From contig JASJAO010000004.1 of NCBI GenBank assembly GCA_030066975.1, positions 406,795-470,794 on the forward strand: a DNA stretch of 64,000 bases, written 5' to 3'. Positions 9,932 to 19,963 of this stretch are shown here, piece after piece (position 1 is the stretch's first letter; the number at the start of each line of letters is the position of its first letter). The notes under the pieces were generated by a model that ran no database searches, was not told where the DNA came from, and saw nothing but the letters and a program-made list of their open reading frames with translations. The translations under genes were made by a program, and so were the position numbers. Source of the stretch: Henriciella sp. Its GTDB lineage: Bacteria > Pseudomonadota > Alphaproteobacteria > Caulobacterales > Hyphomonadaceae.

Positions 9932-10906
9932 CTATGGCTGAATCACCAGCTTCCCGACGACCTGCCGGTCCTGGATCATTCGGAACCCGTCAAGAACCCG
10001 CTCCAGCGGCAGGGTGTCATGGACATAGGGCCGGGTTTTACCCGCCCGGGCCCAATCCCAGATCGTCTGCACATTCTCTCGCCCACGCTCGGGGAATTGT
10101 CGCCCATATTCCCCGGCGCGCACGCCGACAACGGAAAAACCCTTAATCAATGGCATATTGGTCGAAATCGTCGCAATCCGCCCGGACGTGAAGCCGATCA
10201 CCAGCAGCCGTCCGTCAAAGGCGATGCAGCGCACCGACTCATCAAACACGTCCCCACCGACCGGATCATAGATGACGTCGGCGCCGCGCCCATTGGTCAG
10301 GTCCTTGACCTGCTTGCGAAACCCGCCCGCCGTGTTGAACACATAGTCTGCCCCATAGGCTTTCACCTTGGCAAGTTTCTCATCACTGCCCCCAGTCGCG
10401 ATAACCGTTGCCCCGAGCAGTTTGCCAACATCGACGGCGGCCATTCCGACGCCGCCGCTTGCGCCATGCACGAGCAAGGTCTCACCGGCTTTCAAATGGC
10501 CGCGGCGCACCAGCGCGACATAGGCCGTCAGATAAGCGGCCGAGTAGGACGCCGCCGCCTCAAACGTCATCGTGTCCGGCTTGCGCTGCAGCCCGTCTGC
10601 CTTGACGACCGCATACTCGGCAAACCCGCCAAACCGCGCCCCACCGCAAACCGCCTCGCCGATCTCAAACCCGTCCACGTCTTCACCAAGCGCGGCAATC
10701 TCCCCGGACATGTCCATGCCCGGCGTGAAGGGCGGCTCGAGTTTCAACTGATACTTGCCCTGACACAGCAGCAGGTCCGGAAAATTGATGCTGGTCGCAC
10801 GCACCTTGATCAGAACCTCGCCCGGGCCCGGCTCAGGCCTTGCGACCTCGCGCACGTCCACACCGGAAAAGTCATCCGTGATCGCGTGACAGACGAGCGC
10901 TCTCAT
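9932..10906 (-). CDS. NADPH:quinone oxidoreductase-family (MDR) protein
   Basis: A 324-residue zinc-free medium-chain dehydrogenase: GroES-like N-terminal half with PFTPGMDMSGEI, then a Rossmann half with the nucleotide motif LLVHGASGGVGMAAV near residue 145 and DVIYDPVGGDVFDES. It probably reduces a quinone or enone with NADPH. It shares a 4-base ATGA overlap with the upstream hydrolase gene, indicating one transcript and coupled translation, both divergent in function from the TetR gene just upstream. Confidence 0.9.
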   Translation of the reverse strand: MRALVCHAITDDFSGVDVREVARPEPGPGEVLIKVRATSINFPDLLLCQGKYQLKLEPPFTPGMDMSGEIAALGEDVDGFEIGEAVCGGARFGGFAEYAVVKADGLQRKPDTMTFEAAASYSAAYLTAYVALVRRGHLKAGETLLVHGASGGVGMAAVDVGKLLGATVIATGGSDEKLAKVKAYGADYVFNTAGGFRKQVKDLTNGRGADVIYDPVGGDVFDESVRCIAFDGRLLVIGFTSGRIATISTNMPLIKGFSVVGVRAGEYGRQFPERGRENVQTIWDWARAGKTRPYVHDTLPLERVLDGFRMIQDRQVVGKLVIQP

Positions 10907-11937
10907 GAGCTGGAATAGGCGTCGCGCACCATGCCCGCGATCTCAAGACAGGCGGCGCGAGCATCTGGCACGATTGAGGTGAACGCGGTGAATCCATGCG
11001 CGAGACTGTCATAGCATTTATAGGTCACCGGCACGCCGGCTGCTTCCAGTTTTTCGGCATAGGCCGGGCCATCATCGGCCAGTGGGTCAAACCCGGCAGT
11101 AACAATGATCGCAGGCGCCAGGCCCTCCAGTCGCATGTCCAGAGCCGGGGACAGTAAGACATCCTCTCGGTTGAAACCGTCGGGCAGATAATGATGCATG
11201 AACCAGTTCATCGTGTCGGTGGACAGGGGATAGGTCTCTCCAAATGTGGTCGCGGACGGAAACTCGGTGACCAGGTCCGTTGCCGGATAGATCAGCAATT
11301 GCAGGTCCGGCTCAGGGATACCGCGACGCCGCGTTTCCTGGGCAATAATCGCGCTGAAATTGCCGCCCATACTGTCGCCGCCCACCGCCGCGCGGCCTGC
11401 CGGGGCGCCAAGGCTTTCCGCCGATCGCAAAGCCCATTCATAGGCGCTGATACAGTCTTCCAGACCGGCAGGAAACTTGTGTTGCGGCGCCAGGCGATAA
11501 TCGACCGAGACAACCGGACATCTGGCGGTCTTTGCGATCATCGAACAGAAGGCGTGGCACGTATCGAGATTGCCGATCACCCCGCCGCCCATATGCCAAT
11601 AGGCCATGACCGGCGCGTTCGGATCCTGATCCTTGGGGCGATAGACGCGAATAGGGATCTGATGCAGGTTTCCGGCCGGAATCTCTTTGTCTTCCCAGCT
11701 CACACCCGGCTCCGGATTGGCGGCAAACATCGCAAATCCGTCAATCGCGGCCTGCTGGGCCACCTCCGGTTCGAGCGAAGACATCGGTGGCTGGCTTGCG
11801 GCGCCATGGGCAATGAACTGAAAGTTCGGGTCCAGCGTCCGCCCACCCAGCGTCACCGGCGTGCCGCCTGCCATTTTCACTTTCCAACTGGCGGGCAATT
11901 TGAGCAGAAATTTCAGCAGCATGCTCTGCAGGCTCAT
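10903..11937 (-). CDS. Alpha/beta hydrolase, hormone-sensitive-lipase type
   Basis: A 344-residue esterase/lipase of the HSL (family IV) group. It shows the oxyanion-hole motif HMGGG, the nucleophile motif GDSMGG, Asp in GFDPLADDG and His in AHGFTAF. The natural ester is unknown. I start it at ATG 11937 because a perfect GGAGG lies 8 bases upstream; a GTG nine bases earlier overlaps that site. It lies in an apparent operon after the TetR gene and before the quinone oxidoreductase. Confidence 0.9.
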   Translation of the reverse strand: MSLQSMLLKFLLKLPASWKVKMAGGTPVTLGGRTLDPNFQFIAHGAASQPPMSSLEPEVAQQAAIDGFAMFAANPEPGVSWEDKEIPAGNLHQIPIRVYRPKDQDPNAPVMAYWHMGGGVIGNLDTCHAFCSMIAKTARCPVVSVDYRLAPQHKFPAGLEDCISAYEWALRSAESLGAPAGRAAVGGDSMGGNFSAIIAQETRRRGIPEPDLQLLIYPATDLVTEFPSATTFGETYPLSTDTMNWFMHHYLPDGFNREDVLLSPALDMRLEGLAPAIIVTAGFDPLADDGPAYAEKLEAAGVPVTYKCYDSLAHGFTAFTSIVPDARAACLEIAGMVRDAYSSS

Positions 11938-11989
11938 CGCAAACACCTCCCGGTATCACTTTGTTTTTCAGAAGTGTTGCGGTTCCAGC

Positions 11990-12610
11990 CTATTTGGCAA
12001 GGGCCTTGACGCCAGAAAGCACCAGCTGCGAGGCAAATGACGCCGCGGCATCTGGGTCGATCGGACGGCGCAACAGCATACGATCGCCCATTTCGCGGGC
12101 AATCCCGATCGCGGCAGAGGTCAGGTAATCTGCATCAATGTGGCCGAGCCCGACTTTGTCGAGCACGATTTCGAGGTCGGATCGGATCTCGTTCGAAATC
12201 GTCTTCATTTCCGGCGTATCAACGCGCACGCCGATCAGCGCCATGTGCGGGGTGCCCTGCGCGATGGCGCCATCATTCTCATTCGCCAGAAAATGAAAAT
12301 AGGCCGCATAGGCGGCATACAGATAGGACTCGAAATCTTTGGCCTCTTCCCGCACCTTTTGCAGCATCGGGCGAAAGCGGACGATGCTGTCATTCGCAAT
12401 CGCTTCGAAGACTTCTTCTTTCGATTTGAAATAATTGTAGAATGTGCCGGAGGCGAGAGCGGTCTCCCGGATAATGTCGCGGATGCTGGTGGCCTCATAG
12501 CCGATGCGCGCAAACACCAGCTTTGCCGCATCCAGAATAGCCTTGCGATTGGCCGCCTTGGCGGCCGCGCGTTTGCCGGAAGGGGCGCTGATTTCAGCTG
12601 TATCTGACAT
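11990..12610 (-). CDS. TetR-family transcriptional regulator
   Basis: A 206-residue repressor-type protein. The HTH lies at about residues 20-65 (AILDAAKLVFARIGYEATS, then ASGTFYNYFKSKEEVFEAI); the rest is a helical ligand domain. It is 53 bases upstream of, and on the same strand as, the HSL hydrolase and quinone oxidoreductase genes, so it probably controls that operon and itself. The ligand is unknown. Confidence 0.92.
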   Translation of the reverse strand: MSDTAEISAPSGKRAAAKAANRKAILDAAKLVFARIGYEATSIRDIIRETALASGTFYNYFKSKEEVFEAIANDSIVRFRPMLQKVREEAKDFESYLYAAYAAYFHFLANENDGAIAQGTPHMALIGVRVDTPEMKTISNEIRSDLEIVLDKVGLGHIDADYLTSAAIGIAREMGDRMLLRRPIDPDAAASFASQLVLSGVKALAK

Positions 12611-12671
12611 ATTCCGATCCGGTCACTCTCTTACACTCTCATGCTCTAGTGACCGCATTCGTGACGAAGCG

Positions 12672-13352
12672 TCAACTTTCTGTCTGCGCGTCATCTATGC
12701 GCAGGCGCCGCCCGACCGTCAGGACCATGCCCCAAACAGCGCGCAGAACAATCAAAAATAGAACCCCCAGCATCGGCTCCCCGAAGGCGATCAAGGCAAA
12801 TGCGCCTGCAAACAGGGCAAAATGGAGCACAACGACCCGGCCATAAGGGGCGGCCATTTCCTTGTTCATATCAGTGTCGAGATACTGTCCCCGCATCAGA
12901 AAATCACGCACGAACAGAAATATCTGCAATATGATGATGATCAGCAGAAAAGTCGGCAGATACGGCCCACTCGACAAGGCGGCCTCAATCAGCCCCAGCG
13001 GCGTCGGAAAATCGGGCATGCCTGAGCCATCTGCGGACATCTCGGCAAACCCGGCGAGCAAGACCCCGTGAACGAAGCAGAACATGCCATAATGCACGAC
13101 AAAAAAGGGCCCGATAAACACCATGCCCAGCGCGCCTAAAGGGCCGCCTTTCATCGAAGTTGCGAGCATCCGGGCGAGGGCCATCACGCCGATGACCAGG
13201 TTTTCCAGCCAGTAGAGAAATACCAGCGGCACAGCGCCCCAGCCGAGCCCGATCACGGCAAAGATCGGAAACAGATCCACAACCAGAATCGCCAGCGCAA
13301 CCGGATCGCGATACGTCCGCGCCAGTGTGTTCGGATCGAAATACCGGTTCAC
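12672..13352 (-). CDS. DUF6498-type polytopic membrane protein
   Basis: A 226-residue inner-membrane protein with about five or six hydrophobic helices (residues 18-45, 75-105, 135-150, 175-210). The early stretch with VPLVFLYWLENLVIGV is typical of DUF6498 proteins. Function unknown. It begins inside the last codons of the upstream gene (4-base overlap at 13349-13352), so the two are cotranslated. Confidence 0.75.
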   Translation of the reverse strand: MNRYFDPNTLARTYRDPVALAILVVDLFPIFAVIGLGWGAVPLVFLYWLENLVIGVMALARMLATSMKGGPLGALGMVFIGPFFVVHYGMFCFVHGVLLAGFAEMSADGSGMPDFPTPLGLIEAALSSGPYLPTFLLIIIILQIFLFVRDFLMRGQYLDTDMNKEMAAPYGRVVVLHFALFAGAFALIAFGEPMLGVLFLIVLRAVWGMVLTVGRRLRIDDAQTES

Positions 13353-13957
13353 TGCGCCGGGGCAGGTGGTTTTGCAGCAGGCGGCTTCAGTTTCGGCAGC
13401 GGTTCAGTGGTCGGCTGATAGGTGAAGCTGTGACCGGGCGTGACGGTGCCGTCCTTGGTCACATATTCAGAGCTCATCGACGTGGAGCCGTCTTCATTCA
13501 GCACGCTGGTGGAGCGCACCTCCACGATCTCCGGATGCCCGTTCACCGCTTCCACCGCCGTGTAACTCCCATCCTCATTGACCGTCATCACCCCTTCGGT
13601 GCGAAAGCCCGCATTGGTGATGTAGACATAGACGAGATCGCCGGATGTGCTGTCCTTGTAGACATACGTGTCGCCGCCATAGGAGCCATCGGCCAGCGCA
13701 TGCCGGATCAGGATCGCCGTACCGCCCAGCGCCCATTCCCACTTTTGCGTGTCCGGATTGGGCTCGCTCGACCCGTTCATTGGATTGCCGCGAAACGATT
13801 GACCGACCAGACTGGCAAGCGGTCCGAAGGTCTTGACCTGCGCCTCTGTCGGCGCATTGACGGTGACTGAAACCTCTGTGCTCACCGGATCGGCGGCGAC
13901 TTGCGCGGCGCAAGCCGCTGATAAGCTAAAGGCCAGCGTCGTTAGAATGATGCGCAT
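13349..13957 (-). CDS. Exported protein of unknown function
   Basis: A 202-residue protein with a signal sequence (first about 21 residues, LTTLAFSLSAACAAQVAAD). SAAC is not a good lipobox, so it is probably periplasmic rather than lipid-anchored. The body has regular beta-strand patterns (GDTYVYKDSTSGDLVYVYITN, EVRSTSVLNEDGSTSMSSEY) and ends in a proline-lysine-rich tail. I do not recognise the family. It sits between an M23 lipoprotein and a membrane protein in a minus-strand run. Confidence 0.75.
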   Translation of the reverse strand: MRIILTTLAFSLSAACAAQVAADPVSTEVSVTVNAPTEAQVKTFGPLASLVGQSFRGNPMNGSSEPNPDTQKWEWALGGTAILIRHALADGSYGGDTYVYKDSTSGDLVYVYITNAGFRTEGVMTVNEDGSYTAVEAVNGHPEIVEVRSTSVLNEDGSTSMSSEYVTKDGTVTPGHSFTYQPTTEPLPKLKPPAAKPPAPAQ

Positions 13958-13971
13958 GTGATCCTCCCAGA

Positions 13972-14682
13972 TTAACTGAGATCATCCAATCCTTCCCAGG
14001 CCGGAAAGTCCAGCGGGTTATGGGCCGTCAGACCCCAGGATTTTTGCGGCGTGTTATAGTTTCCGGTCAGGATCTCATAGTGCAGATGGATGCCCGTTGC
14101 ATTACCCGAGCGCCCCATCATGCCAAGCGGTTCGCCAAAACCGACCACGTGTCCCGGGACCATCGCGGGCGCAAAACTCGCCAGATGCGCATAGCGTGAA
14201 TATACCCCATTGCCGTGCTCAATCAGGACCTGATTGCCAAATCCCGATTGTTTGCTGACCTCCAGGATCCGGCCCGGTGCTGCCGAATAGATCGGGCCCG
14301 CGGGTCGCGCGAACAGGTCAATCCCCTTATGCAGACGTCCGCCCCGATACCCGAACCCGGACGACAGACAGACATCATTCACCGGCGCTGTGGCCATAAC
14401 CACGCCGCTCACAACAACGAGTGGGCTATAGTTCAGGATCATCCCGCTTCCATTCGTGCCAGGCCTGTTGGACATTCGCATGTCACAGGCAAACAGGTTC
14501 ACATTCGGCTGAAATGGCCCTTGCGGCGGGGCTTCGCGAAACAGATCAGAGGTCTGGATGTCGCCCGCTGCGGGGCGCTCATACACAGACGGCGCTGATC
14601 CCGGGCTAGGATAGGTGACCGGCGCAGGCGAGGCACAGGCCGCCAGCAAAAATGTGGCTAGCCCCCCGTAAACACAGCGCAT
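13972..14682 (-). CDS. M23-family peptidoglycan endopeptidase, lipoprotein
   Basis: A 236-residue LytM-type protein. The N terminus has a good lipobox, LLAAC (Cys16), so it is likely anchored in the outer membrane. The zinc site is complete: HKGID gives His118 and Asp122, His166 in YAHL, and HLHYE gives His199 and His201. It should cut peptide crosslinks or act as an amidase-like wall hydrolase. It lies 14 bases upstream of the exported unknown protein on the same strand. Confidence 0.9.
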   Translation of the reverse strand: MRCVYGGLATFLLAACASPAPVTYPSPGSAPSVYERPAAGDIQTSDLFREAPPQGPFQPNVNLFACDMRMSNRPGTNGSGMILNYSPLVVVSGVVMATAPVNDVCLSSGFGYRGGRLHKGIDLFARPAGPIYSAAPGRILEVSKQSGFGNQVLIEHGNGVYSRYAHLASFAPAMVPGHVVGFGEPLGMMGRSGNATGIHLHYEILTGNYNTPQKSWGLTAHNPLDFPAWEGLDDLS

Positions 14683-14700
14683 TCAGGTCCTCCCAAAGGT

Positions 14701-16041
14701 TCAGGCGGCCACGCGCGCCCGCTTCTTCCCGCGTTCAATTTCTTTCATCAAGTCTCTTACATAAGTGTTGAAATCGACCTGCATCGTATGCCGCGCGGCC
14801 TGATAGAAATGCCCCATATGGGTTTTTTCATCGGCCACAATCGCCTTCTCCATCTCCGCAACAGATGGCAGAGCATAGGTGCCAGCGATTGCCGCAGCGA
14901 TCAGTTTCGATTGCTGCTCAGCGAAGTTGACCAGTGTCGGCAAGGGCTGAGCAAGCGCCAGAAAAAAGAGATTGTCGATCCCCGGTTTCACCATCCGCTT
15001 GAACAGCGGAAACCGGTTGTCGGTCGGCGTCAGCTGCGGATCCTCGAAGAACGGGAAACTGACCTTATAGCCCGTCGCCCAGACAATCGCGTCAATCTTT
15101 TCGCGCGACCCGTCTGCAAACACCACGGCGTTCGGCTCAAACCGTTCCAGAGCGCCCTTGGCGACAATATCGCCGCACCCGACCCGGGTCAGAAACTCGC
15201 CCGAGACGGAGGGATGCGCATCCAGTGGTTCATGATCCGGTTTGGGCAGGCCAAAGTCTTCCGGATTGCCGAGCTGTTTCTTGATCATATTCCGCGCCAG
15301 ACGTCGGCCGAGGCTGGCGGGCATCCAGGCAGGTAAAACGGCTTTGTCCGCAGGCTGGCCATTCATGTATTTTGGCAGCACCCAGACGCCGCGGCGCATG
15401 GAGATGATCAGCCGCTCGGCGATCGGGCGCTGTGACAGCTCTGACGAAATATCCATCGCCGAGTTGCCCGCGCCGACGACCAGTACGCGCTTGCCTCTGA
15501 AATCATAGGCTTCGAACGGGTCCTCATAATGGTGCGAGTGGACCTGATACCCGGCAAAATCCGCAAGCCCCGGATACTCATCCGGAATGCGCGGGTCCCA
15601 GTGATGCCCATTGCCGACCAGCAGCCATTGATAGGTCCGCGTCTCGCCCGATGATAGGGTGACATCCCAGTCGCCATCCGACCGGCGCTCTGCATTGGTG
15701 ACCGCAGTATTGAATGTGATCGTGTCGCGCAGGTCGAAATGATCCACATAATCATGAAAATACTGCAGCAGCTGGCTGTGATGGGGGAAATCCGGCCAGT
15801 CTTCCGGCACCGGATAATCTTCGAATGCCAGCCGCCATTTCGAGGTATCAATGTGCAGGCTCTGATAACAGGACGACATCCCGTTCGGGTTCTTGTAATA
15901 CCAATTGCCGCCAATATTGTCGGACAGTTCGAAACAGTCATACAGCACGCCATGGTCCTTCAGGCGTTTGGCCATGGTGAACCCCGAGCATCCTGCCCCG
16001 ATGATGCAGGCCCTGCCATTCGAATGCCCGTCAAAACCCAT
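14701..16041 (-). CDS. Flavin-containing monooxygenase
   Basis: A 446-residue FAD/NADPH enzyme of the FMO/Baeyer-Villiger class. The FAD motif GAGCSGFTMAKRL is near residue 17, the NADPH motif VVGAGNSAMDISSEL near 190, and FAGYQVHSHHY between them resembles the FxGxxxHxxxY signature of this class. The substrate is unknown. It is divergent from two thioesterase genes across an 86-base spacer, which suggests a shared control region and perhaps fatty or aromatic acid metabolism. Confidence 0.9.
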   Translation of the reverse strand: MGFDGHSNGRACIIGAGCSGFTMAKRLKDHGVLYDCFELSDNIGGNWYYKNPNGMSSCYQSLHIDTSKWRLAFEDYPVPEDWPDFPHHSQLLQYFHDYVDHFDLRDTITFNTAVTNAERRSDGDWDVTLSSGETRTYQWLLVGNGHHWDPRIPDEYPGLADFAGYQVHSHHYEDPFEAYDFRGKRVLVVGAGNSAMDISSELSQRPIAERLIISMRRGVWVLPKYMNGQPADKAVLPAWMPASLGRRLARNMIKKQLGNPEDFGLPKPDHEPLDAHPSVSGEFLTRVGCGDIVAKGALERFEPNAVVFADGSREKIDAIVWATGYKVSFPFFEDPQLTPTDNRFPLFKRMVKPGIDNLFFLALAQPLPTLVNFAEQQSKLIAAAIAGTYALPSVAEMEKAIVADEKTHMGHFYQAARHTMQVDFNTYVRDLMKEIERGKKRARVAA

Positions 16042-16127
16042 CTTGCACCTCCCGCAATGTCACCCGTTTTCGGATCTTCAGAAGGATGGTATCGCCGTTT
16101 ACGTGAACGTCAATTTACAGGATCGCC

Positions 16128-16604
16128 ATGACCGATGCGATAAATGATCCACAGAAACGTATCGAGCTGATGCGTGAGAACATAAATATGATGACCGCTG
16201 CTGTCCCCTGGGCGAGAGAAACCGGGTTCCAGGTGACCAAGATCGAACCGGGGCATATCTGGGGTGTCCAGCCTTATAAAGAGCACCTGATTGGGGACCC
16301 CGAAGCCGGCGTCATTCATGGCGGGGTGATTACCACCTTGCTCGACAACCTTTGCGGCATGTCCTGTACCACCGCGATGCAGGAGTTTCGCTTTGTCGCG
16401 ACGCTTGATTTACGCATCGACTATATGCGCCCGGCTGAACCGAAACAGGACATCCTCGCTGAAGCAGAATGCTATCACCTGACCCGCTCGGTCGCGTTCT
16501 GCCGGGCCTGGGCCTATCACGAAACCCGCGACAAGGTGATCGCCACCGCTCAGGGCGCCTTTGCCATCAACAAGGCCCGACCCAAAGGGAGCATGCCGTC
16601 ATGA
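16128..16604 (+). CDS. PaaI-family hotdog thioesterase
   Basis: A 158-residue hotdog-fold protein that should hydrolyse acyl-CoA thioesters. The family motif HGGVITTLLDNLCGMS appears near residue 64, followed by LRIDYMRPAEP. It forms a tandem pair with the next gene, overlapping it by 4 bases (ATGA). The two proteins are only distantly alike, so they may form a heteromer or act on different CoA esters. Confidence 0.9.
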   Translation: MTDAINDPQKRIELMRENINMMTAAVPWARETGFQVTKIEPGHIWGVQPYKEHLIGDPEAGVIHGGVITTLLDNLCGMSCTTAMQEFRFVATLDLRIDYMRPAEPKQDILAEAECYHLTRSVAFCRAWAYHETRDKVIATAQGAFAINKARPKGSMPS

Positions 16605-17020
16605 GCCGCGCAGACGAATTACAGGGCTTCCTGTCCGGCGTCCCCATCGTCGAAACGCTCGGCATGCGCTGCGAAATCAAGGGCGACGACATGACCGCGG
16701 TTCTGCCCTTTCAGGACAAGCTGATCGGCAATTTTACCATCAAGGCCCTGCATGGCGGCGCGATCGGCACCTTCCTCGAAATGACCGCCATGGCGCAATT
16801 GTTTCTTGAGGCCGACGTCGAACGCCCGCCGCGGACCATCAACATCACGGTTGATTATCTCCGCCAGGGCCGGGCCGAAGACCTCTTTGCACGCGCGACC
16901 GTGATCAAGATGGGGCGGCGTATGGCCAGCGTCCGGGCCGAAGCCTGGCAGGCCGAGCGCAACAAACCGGTGGCCGCCTTGCTGGGTCATTTCCTGTTGA
17001 GGCGCGAAGATCCCGCTTAG
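16601..17020 (+). CDS. PaaI-family hotdog thioesterase, second copy
   Basis: A 139-residue hotdog protein with ALHGGAIGTFLEMTAM near residue 44 and INITVDYLRQGRAEDL near 75. The start is fixed by the ATGA overlap with the preceding thioesterase; longer in-frame sequence upstream lies inside that gene. Its last 4 bases overlap the convergent gene at 17017. Confidence 0.9.
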   Translation: MSRADELQGFLSGVPIVETLGMRCEIKGDDMTAVLPFQDKLIGNFTIKALHGGAIGTFLEMTAMAQLFLEADVERPPRTINITVDYLRQGRAEDLFARATVIKMGRRMASVRAEAWQAERNKPVAALLGHFLLRREDPA

Positions 17021-17499
17021 CTGGCAGCCCGTTTCTTGAAATCGCGCATCTGTCGGCACACCGTCCGCGAAACCGTATCGCTGCGGATCGCGTCGCCGTT
17101 TTGGTTTTGGAGTTTGAACGTCACCGCGACATCACTTGGATGCAGACCACTGCGACGATAAGCGGGGCACACACGCTCCAGAAGGTCTATCCGGATGTTT
17201 GGTGGTGAGACCAGAACCAGAGTGTTGTCAGCCTCAGCGAGCAGAACGACGCGATGTTCGGTTTGATCGAAAACGGCGCTCGTCAGCTGCAGGTCGCTCG
17301 GGCGTAGCCCTGTTGGTGCCAATCCGGCAACAAAATCCTCACTCAGCAGTTCGGCGCGCTGCTCCAGCCAGTCGATCCGCTTTTCATGCTCGGCTTCATC
17401 CTGCTCGGCGCTGCCACCGCCAAAGACCGCAAAACTGACGGCGACCAACACCACAATCAGAGCTAGAACGCCACCGCCAATAACCGCCCGATTCTTCAT
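17017..17499 (-). CDS. Membrane-anchored protein of unknown function
   Basis: A 160-residue protein with one N-terminal membrane helix (about residues 5-28, GGGVLALIVVLVAVSFAVFG) and a periplasmic domain with two cysteines (VCPAYR and TVCRQM) that could pair. No family recognised. ATG 17499 is preceded by GGGAGA at 6 bases, better than the GTG one codon earlier. It is convergent with the thioesterase pair. Confidence 0.72.
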   Translation of the reverse strand: MKNRAVIGGGVLALIVVLVAVSFAVFGGGSAEQDEAEHEKRIDWLEQRAELLSEDFVAGLAPTGLRPSDLQLTSAVFDQTEHRVVLLAEADNTLVLVSPPNIRIDLLERVCPAYRRSGLHPSDVAVTFKLQNQNGDAIRSDTVSRTVCRQMRDFKKRAAS

Positions 17500-17570
17500 C
17501 ACAGGTCTCCCGACTGAACCGGCAGACTACCAGTGCCTGCTTTGCGACACCTGAACGCGTTCTGTTGAAT

Positions 17571-18017
17571 TTACTGGTTTTGCTTTTGGGCTTTCCGTTT
17601 GCGCCAGGCTTCCCGCTTCTTCGGAGAAAGCGGTTCGCCAGCCCCAAAATCGTCCTGTCTGTCTAGGAAGAAATAGAGCGCCGGACTGAACAAAATCGCA
17701 TAATAGAGCGCCAGCGCAAACACTGAGCCGATACCGAAGTCCGGATTGGCTAACTCGTTAAACAAGGGATACAGCACAATCATGTACATCAACCGTCCGA
17801 CAATCAAAAGCGTGCCTGCCGCGATGATCAGTGCTGCAAACAATCCGCTCCAGCGCCCGAACTGCCATGCTGACGTCCACGGTGCATTGTTCAAAAGTTT
17901 TGATCTTTGAAATCCAATCCGAGGTTTGGACTCCAACGCATTTCGACGATTTCGTTCGGCCCGTTTTAGGAGGAAGCGGGCACCGGCGCCACACCTGTCA
18001 TTGTCCATAAGATTCAT
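17571..18017 (-). CDS. Small membrane protein of unknown function
   Basis: A 148-residue protein with a basic N-terminal tail, two or three hydrophobic helices (around residues 55-80 and 92-118) and a lysine/arginine-rich C-terminal tail. I do not recognise it. It lies upstream of the other membrane protein on the same strand and divergent from recQ. Confidence 0.65.
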   Translation of the reverse strand: MNLMDNDRCGAGARFLLKRAERNRRNALESKPRIGFQRSKLLNNAPWTSAWQFGRWSGLFAALIIAAGTLLIVGRLMYMIVLYPLFNELANPDFGIGSVFALALYYAILFSPALYFFLDRQDDFGAGEPLSPKKREAWRKRKAQKQNQ

Positions 18018-18087
18018 GTGCGATTGATTTCGCTAAATTCAATGGAAATGGTTGCCGATTGTCGCGAGTCTGACGAGGTTTCCTGCC

Positions 18088-19926
18088 ATGATCCGGATGA
18101 CTGACCCAACCCTTGATGATGCCGAAGCGCTGTTGAAACGCGTCTACGGCTTTGAGGCGTTTCGCGGGCTGCAATCGAACGTCATTCAGGACGTTCTATC
18201 CGGGCGCGATGGGCTGGCCGTCCTGCCCACTGGCGGCGGCAAATCGCTCTGCTATCAGATCCCGGCTTTGCTGCGCGACGGGGTTGGCCTCGTCGTCTCG
18301 CCGCTGATTGCGCTGATGGCCGATCAGGTTGATGCCTTAAAGGCGCTTGGCGTTCGCGCGGAACGGCTCGACAGCTCCATGGCGTTCGAAGACCGGGCCG
18401 CAGCCGTCCGCGCAGCAGAGCAGGGCGAGATGGACCTGCTTTACGTCTCCCCCGAAGCCCTGGCCGGAAACCTTGCCCACACCTTGTCGCGTCTGCAAGT
18501 CTCCGTGCTCGCGATTGATGAGGCCCACTGTGTCAGCCAGTGGGGCCATGATTTCAGGCCGGACTATCGCGGTCTCGGTCGTCTGAAAGACCTGTTCCCC
18601 GGCGTCCCGCGCCTTGCCGTCACCGCCACCGCTGACGATCGCACCCGCGCCGATATCCTGAAACAGCTCGACCTTTCTGAACCTGCCGTCCATGTCGCAA
18701 GTTTTGACCGACCGAACCTGACCCTGGCTGCCGAGCCAAAATCCGGCAACAAGATGGACCGGCTGGTCGCTCTGATCAAAGGCCGCTCCGGCCAGAGCGG
18801 GATTGTCTATGCCGCCACCCGCAAAGGCGCCGAAGCTTGCGCCGAAGCGCTGGAACGCCACGGCATCAAAGCGCTTGCTTATCATGCCGGTCTGGATGCC
18901 GAAGACCGCGCCGCGCGACAACGCCAGTTCCTGCTTGAGGACGGCCTTGTCATGTGCGCCACCGTCGCCTTCGGTATGGGCGTCGACAAGCCCGATGTCC
19001 GCTTCGTCATCCATGCTGACCCGCCCAAAACGATCGAGGCCTATTGGCAGGAGGTTGGCCGCGCCGGGCGAGACGGTGAACCGGCTGAAGGCGTCGCCCT
19101 GTTCGGCCCGGCAGATCTGCGCCGTTCCCTGATGTGGTCGCTTGAGAGCGATGCGGGCGAAGAGATCAAACGCGTGCAGATCACCAAGACGCGCCAGCTT
19201 TTTGCCTTCCTCAATGGCGAGGCCTGCCGCCGCCAGACGGTCCGCACTTACTTTGGCGAGTTGGACGCTGAGCCCTGCGGGGTCTGCGACAATTGCCTGG
19301 CGGAGGCCCGCGACGCGCACGATGTGTCCCGCTGGGCGCAAATGGCGGTCTCGGCCGTCCTGCGCTGCGGTCAGCGGATCGGCCGCGGCCGCTTGCTCAT
19401 CCATTTGATGGGCCAGGCAAAGGACGGCTTCGATCAGGACCTCTCGCAACACTCCACTTATGGCATCGGCACTGACCTGCCCAAAGCCGGCTGGAACGCG
19501 GTGTTCGACCAACTGCTGTTCACAGGCCTTCTCTCAGAGGGCGGCGAGGTCACCCGGCCCTATATTATGGTGCCCGATCATGACGCCGCCAAAGCGCTCT
19601 TCCGGGGCGACTTGAGCGTCTATCTTCGCGTCGATCCGAGCGTGAAACGCACCAGCCGCAAGCGCAGTAATGTTGCGAGCGTCGCCTTTGCCGAGCTATC
19701 CGAACGCGACCGCTCGCTGTTTGAAATCCTGCGCGCCTGGCGGGTGGAGCTTGCCAAATCCAAAGGCGTCCCGCCTTATGTCATCTTCCACGACAAAACC
19801 CTTGCCGAGATCGCCACAGAGCGCCCGTCAGACCTCAGCCAACTGCGCCAGATCACGGGCGTCGGTGAGAAAAAAGTTGAACGCTATGGCGAGGATATCG
19901 CGCGTATCGTACAACAAGCGGCCTGA
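18088..19926 (+). CDS. recQ: ATP-dependent DNA helicase RecQ
   Basis: A 3'-5' superfamily-2 helicase for recombination and fork repair. The 612-residue protein has Walker [13 protein letters not shown] near residue 48, DEAHC near 144, motif [12 protein letters not shown] near 320, a zinc-binding domain ([13 protein letters not shown] with CGVCDNC), the winged helix, and an HRDC domain at the C terminus. I use ATG 18088, preceded by GACGAGG; a TTG at 18052 and an ATG at 18097 are alternatives. cdd follows after 37 bases. Confidence 0.95.
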   Translation: MIRMTDPTLDDAEALLKRVYGFEAFRGLQSNVIQDVLSGRDGLAVLPTGGGKSLCYQIPALLRDGVGLVVSPLIALMADQVDALKALGVRAERLDSSMAFEDRAAAVRAAEQGEMDLLYVSPEALAGNLAHTLSRLQVSVLAIDEAHCVSQWGHDFRPDYRGLGRLKDLFPGVPRLAVTATADDRTRADILKQLDLSEPAVHVASFDRPNLTLAAEPKSGNKMDRLVALIKGRSGQSGIVYAATRKGAEACAEALERHGIKALAYHAGLDAEDRAARQRQFLLEDGLVMCATVAFGMGVDKPDVRFVIHADPPKTIEAYWQEVGRAGRDGEPAEGVALFGPADLRRSLMWSLESDAGEEIKRVQITKTRQLFAFLNGEACRRQTVRTYFGELDAEPCGVCDNCLAEARDAHDVSRWAQMAVSAVLRCGQRIGRGRLLIHLMGQAKDGFDQDLSQHSTYGIGTDLPKAGWNAVFDQLLFTGLLSEGGEVTRPYIMVPDHDAAKALFRGDLSVYLRVDPSVKRTSRKRSNVASVAFAELSERDRSLFEILRAWRVELAKSKGVPPYVIFHDKTLAEIATERPSDLSQLRQITGVGEKKVERYGEDIARIVQQAA

Positions 19927-19963
19927 GGGCCCGCCGGGTCTGCTGCTGACGAAAGACTATGCC

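Noticed and set aside
10019..10918. Open frame antisense to the quinone oxidoreductase
   Set aside because: The opposite strand encodes a complete MDR protein.
18337..19512. Long open frame antisense to recQ
   Set aside because: recQ has all helicase motifs; the antisense frame has no recognisable domain and follows from GC-rich codon use.
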